This document shows positions 50,790 through 58,377 of a DNA stretch of 64,000 bases, piece after piece. The stretch is from NCBI RefSeq assembly GCF_020907985.1, contig NZ_JAJJPA010000024.1:40364-104363 (forward strand), read 5' to 3'. Position 1 is the stretch's first letter. Every line of letters starts with the position of its first letter. A program made the position numbers and the translations under genes. The notes below the pieces were generated by a model that was given only the letters and a program-made list of their open reading frames with translations, did no database searches and was not told the origin of the DNA. Origin of the DNA: Kitasatospora humi (GTDB lineage: Bacteria; Actinomycetota; Actinomycetes; Streptomycetales; Streptomycetaceae).

Positions 50790-50946
50790 CCGTCGCTTGA
50801 AGGCACCCGGTGCCGTCATGACCGCCACAGCTTCTTGGACCGGGACCGCGCCATCACCGTCCAGGACACTGAGCCACCCCACCCCGGAGCACCGCGACCG
50901 GGCTCGCCGCCGCCGACAGCGCGCACCCGACCCGTAGCCAGCGACG

Positions 50947-50966
50947 TTAATAATGGCCAGCATTAA
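50947..50966. promoter_or_regulatory. Palindrome 3 of 4
   Basis: TTAATAATGGCCAGCATTAA: the half-sites match at 8 of 10 positions and share the family core. Confidence 0.7.
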
Positions 50967-51003
50967 AGCGCCCAGCACCATCGCCCGCCACCCCCCAACG
51001 GGC

Positions 51004-51027
51004 GTTAATGCTGGACATTATTAACGT
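51004..51027. promoter_or_regulatory. Palindrome 4 of 4, nearest to the RidA gene
   Basis: A 24-bp dyad beginning CGTTAATGCTGG and ending ACATTATTAACG. It lies about 75 bp upstream of the RidA start, where it would block that promoter. Confidence 0.7.
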
Positions 51028-51103
51028 TCAGGATGGGCACGCCCGCCCCCACTCCCCTAGCGTGTGATCTTGTGTTGATCGCCAGTCATGAACGACTGGC
51101 TCC

Positions 51104-51697
51104 ATGGACATTACTGAACAGGGGATCATCTTGTCCGACAGCTTCGAGACTCCCACCGCGCCCGAGACGCCCGCGTCGCCGAGCGGGCACCTGGTGGCCC
51201 CCGCCGGACTCGCCCCCGGCAACGGCTACAGCCACGTGTCCTGGGGCACCGGCCGCGTCGTCGCGGTCTCCGGCCAGCTCGCGTTGGACGAGCATGGCAC
51301 CCTGGTCGGCCCGGGTGACCCCGACGCCCAGGCCCGCCAGGTTTTCGAGAACATCCGCCGGGCCCTCGCCGCCGCCGGCGCCGACTTCGCCGACGTGATC
51401 AAGCTGACCTTCTTCACCACCGATGTCGCCTACCTCCCCGCACTCCGCGCCGCCCGCGATGCCGTGATCGACACCGTGAACCCGCCCGCCAGCAGCGCCG
51501 TGGTGGTGGCCGGGCTGATCCGGCCGGAGTTCCTGGTCGAGGTCGACGCGCTCGCCGTCCTTCCCGCGAACGCTCCGGCACCGGCCCCCACCCCGACCTC
51601 AGCACTCACCCCGGCCACCGCCCCCGCCCCCGCCCCCGCCCCCGCAGCATCGGCTGCCACCCGGGCAACGGCAGCCGCGCCGGAGGCCACGGCGTGA
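51104..51697 (+). CDS. RidA-family protein with Ala/Pro-rich tail
   Basis: A 197-residue protein. The YjgF/RidA domain (about residues 30-150) has GYSHVSWGTGRVVAVSGQLA, ARQVFENIRRALAAAGADFADVIKLTFF and the conserved Arg in VAGLIRPEFLVEVDALAVL. RidA proteins deaminate reactive enamines/imines. The last ~45 residues are Ala/Pro/Thr repeats, unusual for the family. ATG 51104 gives MDITEQ; TTG 51131 has a better-placed AGGGGA. Probably repressed by the divergent TetR protein. Confidence 0.82.
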   Translation: MDITEQGIILSDSFETPTAPETPASPSGHLVAPAGLAPGNGYSHVSWGTGRVVAVSGQLALDEHGTLVGPGDPDAQARQVFENIRRALAAAGADFADVIKLTFFTTDVAYLPALRAARDAVIDTVNPPASSAVVVAGLIRPEFLVEVDALAVLPANAPAPAPTPTSALTPATAPAPAPAPAASAATRATAAAPEATA

Positions 51698-52359
51698 CCG
51701 ACCCCGACTTCTTGTGTGACACCCGCACTTCCTACGACGCCATCGCGGCCACCTACAGCGAGCGTTTCCGCGGCCGCCCGGACATCAAGCCCCTGGACCA
51801 CGCGATGCTGGCCGCGTTCGCGGAGCTCGTCCGCGAACGCGGTCGGGGCCCGGTGGCCGACCTGGGCTGCGGTCCCGGCCGATTGACCGCGATGCTGCTC
51901 GAGTTGGGCCTGGAGCAGCCCTTCGGGATCGACCTCTCCCCTCAAATGATCGAGATCGCCCGCACGACCCATCCCGGTCTCCGCTTCGAGGTGGGCTCGA
52001 TCACCGCGCTGGACCTCCCGGACGACAGCGTCACCGGCATCCTCTCCTGGTACTCCATCATTCACTTGCCCCCGGACCAACTCCCGCTGGCACTGGCCGA
52101 GTTCCACCGCATCCTGGTTCCCGGCGGTGCGGCACTGGTGGCGTTCCAGGTCGGAGACCAGCCGCATCGCCGCGAAGAACTGCTCGGGCATCAGGTCTCT
52201 CTGGAGTTCTTCCGCCGCACCCCGGAAACCGTGAGCGACGCACTGGCCGCCGCTGGTCTCCCGGTCCACACCCACCTGGTCCGCGGCGCCGTCGCCGACG
52301 GAGTGGAATCCGTCCCGCAGGCCTTCCTCCTCGCCCGCAAGCCGTCCACCTTGGCGTGA
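51694..52359 (+). CDS. Class I SAM-dependent methyltransferase
   Basis: A 221-residue methyltransferase. Motif I is VADLGCGPGRLTAMLL, then FGIDLSPQMIEIAR, VGSITALDLPDDSVTGILSWYSIIHL and the HRILVPGGAALVAF post-motif. The GTG start overlaps the RidA stop (GTGA), so the two are coupled. Likely a small-molecule methyltransferase; with a TetR regulator this could be a detoxification pair. Confidence 0.87.
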   Translation: MTDPDFLCDTRTSYDAIAATYSERFRGRPDIKPLDHAMLAAFAELVRERGRGPVADLGCGPGRLTAMLLELGLEQPFGIDLSPQMIEIARTTHPGLRFEVGSITALDLPDDSVTGILSWYSIIHLPPDQLPLALAEFHRILVPGGAALVAFQVGDQPHRREELLGHQVSLEFFRRTPETVSDALAAAGLPVHTHLVRGAVADGVESVPQAFLLARKPSTLA

Positions 52360-52687
52360 CCGAGCTCGCCCACGCGCGAGCGAGTCGCCCCCTGGTGACC
52401 GAGCTCGCCCGCCCACCACCGAGTCGCCGCACGGCAACCGGTCCCACGCCAGGGAGTCGTCCCACGGTGACCGATCCCGCCCACCCGCGACGGCGGGGCC
52501 GCCCCACACGCGACCGCGCCCGCCCGCCTAACCGTGTCCACCACGCACACCAGGCGGCCCCGCGGGCGGACGCCCCACCGGTTCCCGGTCCGGTCAGGAG
52601 CACATTGGTGTGACCTATGATCGGACCACGGGCAGGCCGCTCACCCGCGGTTCCCCGGGCGTGAATGGAGCGGAGCGGAAGGGCCTC
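52360..52687. repeat. Degenerate repeats upstream of the FadR-type regulator
   Basis: The segment GTGACCGAGCTCGCCC occurs at about 52356 and 52397 and in altered form (GTGACCGATCCCGCCC) at about 52467. It alternates with GAGTCGCC/GAGTCGTCC words. No gene is seen; the promoter of the regulator is presumably in the right half. Confidence 0.55.
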
Positions 52688-53437
52688 ATGGCGGAGCCGA
52701 CTGGGTGGGAACCGGTACCCCGCTCGCGCACCTTCGAGCTGGTCCTGGACCGGATCGAAGAGCAGATCCTGGCCGGGAAGCTGCGGGTCGGCGACCGGTT
52801 GCCGCCGGAACGCGAGCTGGTGGAGCTGCTCGGGGTCAGCCGGGCCGCGATCCGCGAGGCGCTGCGCGTGCTGGAGGCGCAGGGCGTGGTGCGGGCCAAG
52901 GTCGGCACCGGGCGCGACTCCGGCAACGTGATCACCGCCCTGCCGAGCGCCGGCCTGACCCAGTTGCTGCGGTTCCACATCGCGCTCGCCAACTTCCCGC
53001 TGCCCGACGTGGTCGACACCCGGGCCGCCCTGGAGCGGGCCAGCGCCCGATCCGCCGCCGGCCAGGCCAGCGAGCAACAACTCGGCCGGCTCCGCGAGTT
53101 GCTCGCGCTGATGGACGACCCGGCGTTGTCCCGCGAGGAGTTCAACGAGCATGACACTGCCTTCCACGTCACCATCGCCGAGGCGGGCGGCAACCGGCTG
53201 ATGGCGGACCTGACCGTGGCGGTGCGCAACGCCGTCCGGCATCCGCTGCTCGCGACCTTCCGCCGCCTCGACGACTGGTCGGCGGTCGCCGCCGACCTGC
53301 GTGCCGAGCACCACGCGATCTACCAGGCCATCGCCGACGGTGACGCGCAGGAGGCCGGCGACCTGGTGGAGTCGCACATCCGCCGGTTCCACCATGAAGT
53401 CGCACTGCCGGCGCTACCGACGGACGCCGACTCCTAG
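52688..53437 (+). CDS. GntR/FadR-family regulator, probable lactate-utilisation repressor (LldR-like)
   Basis: A 249-residue regulator. The winged helix contains VGDRLPPERELVELLGVSRAAIREALRVLEAQGVV; the FCD ligand domain has the metal-binding pattern EFNEHDTAFHVTIAEAGGN and EHHAIYQAI / VESHIRRFHHEV. ATG 52688 with GGAAGGG upstream. It lies directly upstream of lutABC, with a TGGTCTGACCA palindrome between them, so it probably represses the operon until lactate is present. Confidence 0.87.
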   Translation: MAEPTGWEPVPRSRTFELVLDRIEEQILAGKLRVGDRLPPERELVELLGVSRAAIREALRVLEAQGVVRAKVGTGRDSGNVITALPSAGLTQLLRFHIALANFPLPDVVDTRAALERASARSAAGQASEQQLGRLRELLALMDDPALSREEFNEHDTAFHVTIAEAGGNRLMADLTVAVRNAVRHPLLATFRRLDDWSAVAADLRAEHHAIYQAIADGDAQEAGDLVESHIRRFHHEVALPALPTDADS

Positions 53438-53483
53438 CGCCACCCGTGCCCCGCACCTGCCGCGCTACCCATTCTCGGGTATA

Positions 53484-53494
53484 TGGTCTGACCA
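53484..53494. promoter_or_regulatory. FadR/LldR-type operator upstream of lutA
   Basis: TGGTCTGACCA, perfect 5-bp arms around T, fitting the TGGTNNNACCA pattern of FadR-subfamily operators. It is 132 bp upstream of the lutA start, adjacent to the regulator gene. Confidence 0.7.
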
Positions 53495-53625
53495 AAGAAC
53501 GGATGACCCGATGAAGAATGGATGACCCGACGCCTGCCCCGGTGCCGGCCCGGTTCCACCCCGGTGCCAGCTGCCGACCCGGTGCTTACGAGTCACTGAC
53601 CACCCGAGACCGCACGAGGACCTCC

Positions 53626-54396
53626 ATGCGTGTCGCACTCTTCCTCACCTGCGTCAACGACGCCCTCTATCCGGACACCGGCCGCGCCGTCGTCACCCTT
53701 TTGGAACGGCTCGGCGTGGACGTCGACTTCCCCGCCGGGCAGACCTGCTGCGGACAGCCGCAGTACAACACCGGCTACCGGCGCGAGACGGAGCCACTGG
53801 CACGCCGGATGGCCGAGGTTTTCGCGGGCTACGAATACGTGGTCACCCCGTCCGGGTCGTGCGCCGCGATGGTGCGCGACAACTACCCGCGGCTCGGTGC
53901 CAGGGCCCGCGCCGAGGCGAGCGGCACCGAGCTCGGCCGGGCCGCCGAGGAGTTGGCCCCCCGCACGGTCGAACTCACCGAGTTCCTGGTCGACGTGCTC
54001 GGCGTCACCGATGTCGGCGCCTACTTCCCGCACACCGTCACGTACCACCCGTCCTGCCACGGGCTGCGGCTGCTCGGGCTCGGGGACCGTCCGCTGCGGC
54101 TGCTTCGCGCGGTGCGCGGGCTGACGCTCATCGAACTGCCGGGCGCCGAGGAGTGCTGCGGCTTCGGTGGCACCTTCGCCGTGAAGAACCCGGCCGTCTC
54201 CACCGCCATGGGCCTCGACAAGATCCGCAACGCCCTGTCGACCGGCGCCGAGGTGCTCTGCGGCGCCGACAACTCCTGCCTGATGCACCTGGGCGGACTG
54301 CTGCGTCGGCAGGACCGACCGGTGCGCCCGCTGCACATCGCCGAGATCCTGGCCGCCACCGAGCACGAGCGGACCGAAACGGTGATGCCCGCATGA
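53626..54396 (+). CDS. lutA: LutA, lactate utilisation Fe-S oxidoreductase subunit
   Basis: A 256-residue protein with two CCG (DUF224) domains: QTCCGQPQYNTG with an upstream FLTC, and EECCGFGGTFAVKNP with a preceding CHG (YHPSCHGLRLLGL). This is the LldE/LutA subunit of the L-lactate-oxidising LutABC complex. ATG at 53626 with GAGGACC upstream. The stop overlaps lutB. Confidence 0.92.
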   Translation: MRVALFLTCVNDALYPDTGRAVVTLLERLGVDVDFPAGQTCCGQPQYNTGYRRETEPLARRMAEVFAGYEYVVTPSGSCAAMVRDNYPRLGARARAEASGTELGRAAEELAPRTVELTEFLVDVLGVTDVGAYFPHTVTYHPSCHGLRLLGLGDRPLRLLRAVRGLTLIELPGAEECCGFGGTFAVKNPAVSTAMGLDKIRNALSTGAEVLCGADNSCLMHLGGLLRRQDRPVRPLHIAEILAATEHERTETVMPA

Positions 54397-55856
54397 GCCG
54401 CACCTTCCTCGGCATGCCGCCGTTCCCCAAGGCGGCCGCTGTCTCCACGCGGAACGCCCGGCTGCGCGCCAACCTCACCCGCGCCACCCACACCATCCGC
54501 GACAAGCGGGCCCGTGCGGTGGCCGAACTCGACGACTGGGCCGAACTGCGCCAGTCCGGCCGGGAGATCAAGGACCGCACGCTGCGCCACCTGGACCATT
54601 ACCTGCTCCAGGCCGAGCAGGCGGTCACCGCGGCGGGCGGCACGGTGCACTGGGCCGCCGATGCCGCCGAGGCGAACCGGATCGTCGCCGATCTGGTCCG
54701 GGCCACCGGCGAGAGCGAGGTGGTCAAGGTCAAGTCGATGGCCACCCAGGAGATCGGGCTCAACGAGGCTCTGGCGGCCGAGGGAATCACGGCCTACGAG
54801 ACCGACCTCGCCGAGCTGATCGTGCAGCTCGCCGACGACCTGCCGTCCCACATCCTGGTCCCGGCGATCCACCGCAACCGAGGCGAGATCCGCGACATCT
54901 TCCGTGGTTCGATGGCACGTTGGGGTCGCCCCGCGCCCGAGGGACTGACCGACAACCCGGCCGAGCTCGCCGAGGCGGCCAGGCTGCACCTGCGGGAGAA
55001 GTTCCTGCGTGCCAAGGTGGCGGTGTCGGGCGCCAACTTCATCGTGGCGGAGACCGGCACCCTGGTGGTGGTCGAGTCCGAGGGCAACGGCCGGATGTGC
55101 CTGACCCTGCCGGAGACCCTGATCTCGGTGGTCGGCATCGAGAAACTGGTGCCCAGCTGGCAGGACTTGGAGGTGTTCCTCCAACTGCTGCCCCGCTCCT
55201 CCACCGCCGAGCGGATGAACCCGTACACCTCGCTGTGGACCGGGACCACGCCTAGTGACGGTCCGTCAAACTTCCATCTGGTGCTGCTCGACAACGGGCG
55301 CAGCGACACCCTGGCCGACCAGGTGGGCCGCCAGGCGCTGCGGTGCATCCGCTGCTCGGCCTGCCTGAACGTCTGCCCGGTGTACGAGCGGGCCGGCGGC
55401 CACGCTTACGGTTCCCCCTACCCGGGGCCGATCGGCGCCATCCTCACCCCGCAACTGCGCGGCCTGCAGAACGAGGTGGACGCCTCGCTGCCGTACGCCT
55501 CGTCGCTGTGCGGTGCCTGCTACGAGGTCTGCCCGGTGGCCATCGACATTCCGGAGGTGCTGGTCCAGCTGCGCGAGCGGGTGGTCGAGCAGGCTCCGGG
55601 GCACCGGTTGGAACGCGCCGCGATGAAGTCGGCCGGCTGGCTGCTGGACCACCCGGCCGTGTACTCCGCCGCCCTGCGCACCGCCGGCAAGGCCCGCGGC
55701 CTGCAGCCGCGCCGGCTGCCACTGCCTGGCCCGGCCAAGGCCTGGAGCGACAGCCGCGACCTGCCCGTGCTGCCCGAACGCCCGTTCCGCGACTGGTGGA
55801 ACAGACGAGACGACCGGAACCACGGCCACACCGGAAAGGACGACGCGGCCCGATGA
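54393..55856 (+). CDS. lutB: LutB, lactate utilisation Fe-S protein
   Basis: A 487-residue subunit with an N-terminal LUD domain (VVKVKSMATQEIGLNEAL; GANFIVAETGTLVVVESEGN) and C-terminal two-cluster ferredoxin motifs CIRCSACLNVCP and CGACYEVCP. Length matches LldF/LutB. It is coupled to lutA (ATGA) and lutC (ATGA). Confidence 0.93.
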   Translation: MSRTFLGMPPFPKAAAVSTRNARLRANLTRATHTIRDKRARAVAELDDWAELRQSGREIKDRTLRHLDHYLLQAEQAVTAAGGTVHWAADAAEANRIVADLVRATGESEVVKVKSMATQEIGLNEALAAEGITAYETDLAELIVQLADDLPSHILVPAIHRNRGEIRDIFRGSMARWGRPAPEGLTDNPAELAEAARLHLREKFLRAKVAVSGANFIVAETGTLVVVESEGNGRMCLTLPETLISVVGIEKLVPSWQDLEVFLQLLPRSSTAERMNPYTSLWTGTTPSDGPSNFHLVLLDNGRSDTLADQVGRQALRCIRCSACLNVCPVYERAGGHAYGSPYPGPIGAILTPQLRGLQNEVDASLPYASSLCGACYEVCPVAIDIPEVLVQLRERVVEQAPGHRLERAAMKSAGWLLDHPAVYSAALRTAGKARGLQPRRLPLPGPAKAWSDSRDLPVLPERPFRDWWNRRDDRNHGHTGKDDAAR

Positions 55857-56509
55857 CCAGTGCCCGTGACCGCATCCTCGCCAAGGTCCGCGCCGCGCTG
55901 GCCGACGTGCCGCCCGGCCCACCCGACGCCGACCCGCCGGCGACCCGTGCCTACCGCACCGCCCACACCGAGGCGACCGGCCCCGCGCTGCTCGCCCTGC
56001 TGGCGGAGAACCTGGCCGACTACCGGGCCGTGGTGCACCAGACGACGAGCGCCCGACTTCCGGAACTGCTGGCCGAGATACTGCGTGCGCATGGTTCGCG
56101 CTCGGTCGCCGTGCCGGCCGACCTCCCGCCAGAGTGGCTGGCGGCAACCCACGACATGACGCGGCTGATCGACAGTCCTGACCTGACTGCCGAGCAACTG
56201 AACGGTGTGGACAGCGCGTTGACCGGATGCGCCTTGGCGATCGCCGAGACGGGCACCATCGTGCTGGACGCCGGGCCGGCGCAGGGTCGGCGGATGCTCA
56301 CCCTGGTTCCGGACCACCACATCTGCGTGATCCGCGCCGATCAGGTGGCCGCCTCCCTGCCGCAGGCCCTGCCCCGCCTGGACCCGACCCGTCCGCAGAC
56401 CTGGATCTCGGGGCCGTCGGCGACCAGTGACATCGAACTGGAACGCGTGGAGGGGGTGCACGGGCCGCGCCGCCTGGAGGTGGTCGTGGTGTCCGGCCGG
56501 CCGCAGTAG
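55853..56509 (+). CDS. lutC: LutC, lactate utilisation LUD-domain protein
   Basis: A 218-residue LUD-domain subunit: ALAIAETGTIVLDAGPAQGRRMLTLVPDHHICVI and the terminal SGPSATSDIELERVEGVHGPR signature. Last gene of lutABC. Immediately downstream the sequence breaks into a 30-bp tandem repeat. Confidence 0.92.
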   Translation: MTSARDRILAKVRAALADVPPGPPDADPPATRAYRTAHTEATGPALLALLAENLADYRAVVHQTTSARLPELLAEILRAHGSRSVAVPADLPPEWLAATHDMTRLIDSPDLTAEQLNGVDSALTGCALAIAETGTIVLDAGPAQGRRMLTLVPDHHICVIRADQVAASLPQALPRLDPTRPQTWISGPSATSDIELERVEGVHGPRRLEVVVVSGRPQ

Positions 56510-56517
56510 CCGCAACC

Positions 56518-56645
56518 GAGGTCACCACTGAGTTGGCCGCCGCGGCGGAGGTCACCACTCGGGTTACCGCCGCGGCGGAGCTCACCACTCGGGTTACCGC
56601 CGCGGCGGAGGTCACCACTCGGGTTACCGCCGCGGCGGAGCTCAC
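56518..56645. repeat. 30-bp tandem repeat between lutC and the MarR gene
   Basis: Four units start at 56518, 56548, 56578 and 56608, and a partial fifth at 56638. Each begins GAGGTCACCACT or GAGCTCACCACT and ends CCGCCGCGGCG. Units 2 and 4 are identical, unit 3 differs by one base (G/C), and unit 1 is more diverged. The partial unit contains the stop codon of the MarR gene. Confidence 0.92.
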
Positions 56646-57112
56646 AACGGGATGGCCGGTGCGGCCTGCGGGTCCGCCACCACCCGGGCCAAGTCGGCGA
56701 GTTCAGGGTCCTTGGCGGCTTCCTGGAGGGCATCGCGCAGGGCGCTGTCGTGGGTCGGACGGGCGGTCTCCAGGAGCTCCAGACCGGCCGGGGTCACATC
56801 GGTGTAGATGCCGCGACGGTCGGTGTCGCACAGGTAGCGGGTGAGTAGCGCGCGGTCCTCCAGGCGGGAGACCAGCCGGGTGGTCGCGCTCTGGCTGAGC
56901 ACCACGGCGTCGGCCACCTGGGCCATCCGCAGGTGGCCACCGACACCGCGGTGCTGCCGGCTGAGCACGGCCAGCAGCGAGTACTCCCGCACGCTGAGGT
57001 CATGTCCGGTCTGCAGGGCCTGCTCCAACCGGGACTCGATCCGGTCGTGCAGCCGGGAGAGCGCGAACCACCCCTGAGCGAGGGAGGTCAGCGCCGGATC
57101 GGTGGCAGTCAT
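56642..57112 (-). CDS. MarR-family transcriptional regulator
   Basis: A 156-residue regulator. The winged helix has LSVREYSLLAVLSRQ, the recognition helix VVLSQSATTRLVSRLEDRALL, and the wing CDTDRRGIYTDVTPAG. It may control the divergent dehydrogenase gene. The 3' end runs into a tandem repeat. Confidence 0.88.
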   Translation of the reverse strand: MTATDPALTSLAQGWFALSRLHDRIESRLEQALQTGHDLSVREYSLLAVLSRQHRGVGGHLRMAQVADAVVLSQSATTRLVSRLEDRALLTRYLCDTDRRGIYTDVTPAGLELLETARPTHDSALRDALQEAAKDPELADLARVVADPQAAPAIPL

Positions 57113-57489
57113 CCCACTGGCTCCTCACATGTCGTCCCGGCCGGGAGTCGTCCATATTCCCGGTGTCCCGACTCCCTACTCCAGATGTCCAGAATACGCC
57201 AGTAGGAGGTAACACGCCTTTGCATGTATCAGGCTTGCACAATTAGCGTGAGCCTTCCTGGCCCAACGCCGAGCGCTGCCTAGGATCAGCAGCAGATGAG
57301 CCCCACCTGAACGCGGCAGAGCGAAAGCAGTTCAACGAGCAGACGTAGGAGCAGACCGGCCCCGATCGGCCCCCGATCGGCTCTGGGTCAGCAACACAGG
57401 CCGGCACGGGTCGGCACGGGGCCGGCACGGGTCGGCACGAGGCCGGCAGCAGCCGAAGCAAAGGTCCATCACCGAGCAGGGAGCCAACC
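57113..57489. other. Divergent intergenic region with a 21-bp repeat
   Basis: About 375 bp. At 57221-57243 the sequence TTGCATGTATCAGGCTTGCA could be part of a promoter or MarR site. From 57400 to 57448 a 21-bp unit beginning GCCGGCACGGGTCGGCACG repeats about 2.3 times. No gene is seen. Confidence 0.5.
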
Positions 57490-58377
57490 ATGCACGTCGG
57501 ATTCATCGGACTGGGCGCGATGGGAAGCGCGATGGCGGCCCAGTTGGTCGCCGCCGGCCATCAGGTGCACGTCTGGAACCGCTCGCCGGAACCGGTGGCC
57601 GAGCTGGCCAAGCAGGGCGCCCTGCCGGCCGACGGGATCGCCGAGGTGCTGCGCTGCGACGTGGTCGTCTCGATGCTCGCCAATGACGCGGCAGTGGAGT
57701 CGCTGCTCCTGGACGAGGACGTGCTTGCCGCGGCCACCACCCAGCTGCACGTCAACATGGCCACCGTCTCCCCCGCGCTGGCCAGGCGGGCGGCCCGGCT
57801 CCACGACCGGCACGGCATCGGTTACGTCGCCGCGCCGGTGCTGGGCCGCCCCGAGGCTGCGGCCGCCGGCAACCTCACCATCCTCGCAGCGGGCCCGGAG
57901 GCACTGCTCGACCGGGCGACTCCGCTGTTCGAGGCGATGGGCCGCCTCACCCACCGGCTGGGCGAGCAACCGCAGCTGGCCAATGTCGCCAAGGTGAGCG
58001 CCAACTTCATGCTCTTCTCGGCGGTGGAGGCGTTCGCCGAGGCCGCCGCGCTGGCCGAGGCCAGCGGTCTAGCCCCGGCGGACCTGCTGGAGGTGCTCAC
58101 CAGCAGCATCTTCCCCGGACCGGTCTACTCGGGATACGGTTCGATGATCGCGACCGGCCGCTACGAACCGGCGGCGTTCAAGCTGACGTTGGGCCTCAAG
58201 GACGTCAACCTGGCACTGGAGACGGCTGCCGAGGCCAACGTTCCGCTCCCGCTGGGCAGTCTGCTGCGTGACACCCTGCTGGAGGGCATCGCCCACGGGG
58301 ACGCCGATCGAGACGTGGCGGCGGGGATCGGTGAAACCGCGCGCCGCCACGCCAATCTGCCGATCCGTCAGCACTGA
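57490..58377 (+). CDS. 3-hydroxyisobutyrate dehydrogenase-like / imine-reductase-like enzyme
   Basis: A 295-residue NAD(P)-dependent oxidoreductase. The Rossmann motif is GFIGLGAMGSAMA with VWNRSPEPV after it; AAPVLGRPEAAAAGNLTI replaces the usual substrate-binding stretch, and the catalytic-lysine region reads ANVAKVSANFMLFSAVEAFAEA. The family includes 3-hydroxyisobutyrate and tartronate-semialdehyde reductases and imine reductases. ATG with GGGAGCC upstream. It abuts the convergent phospholipase gene with no gap between stops. Confidence 0.85.
   Translation: MHVGFIGLGAMGSAMAAQLVAAGHQVHVWNRSPEPVAELAKQGALPADGIAEVLRCDVVVSMLANDAAVESLLLDEDVLAAATTQLHVNMATVSPALARRAARLHDRHGIGYVAAPVLGRPEAAAAGNLTILAAGPEALLDRATPLFEAMGRLTHRLGEQPQLANVAKVSANFMLFSAVEAFAEAAALAEASGLAPADLLEVLTSSIFPGPVYSGYGSMIATGRYEPAAFKLTLGLKDVNLALETAAEANVPLPLGSLLRDTLLEGIAHGDADRDVAAGIGETARRHANLPIRQH

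Noticed and set aside
56533..56844. Plus-strand frame through the 30-bp repeat
   Set aside because: A translated tandem repeat antisense to the MarR gene; no start signals.
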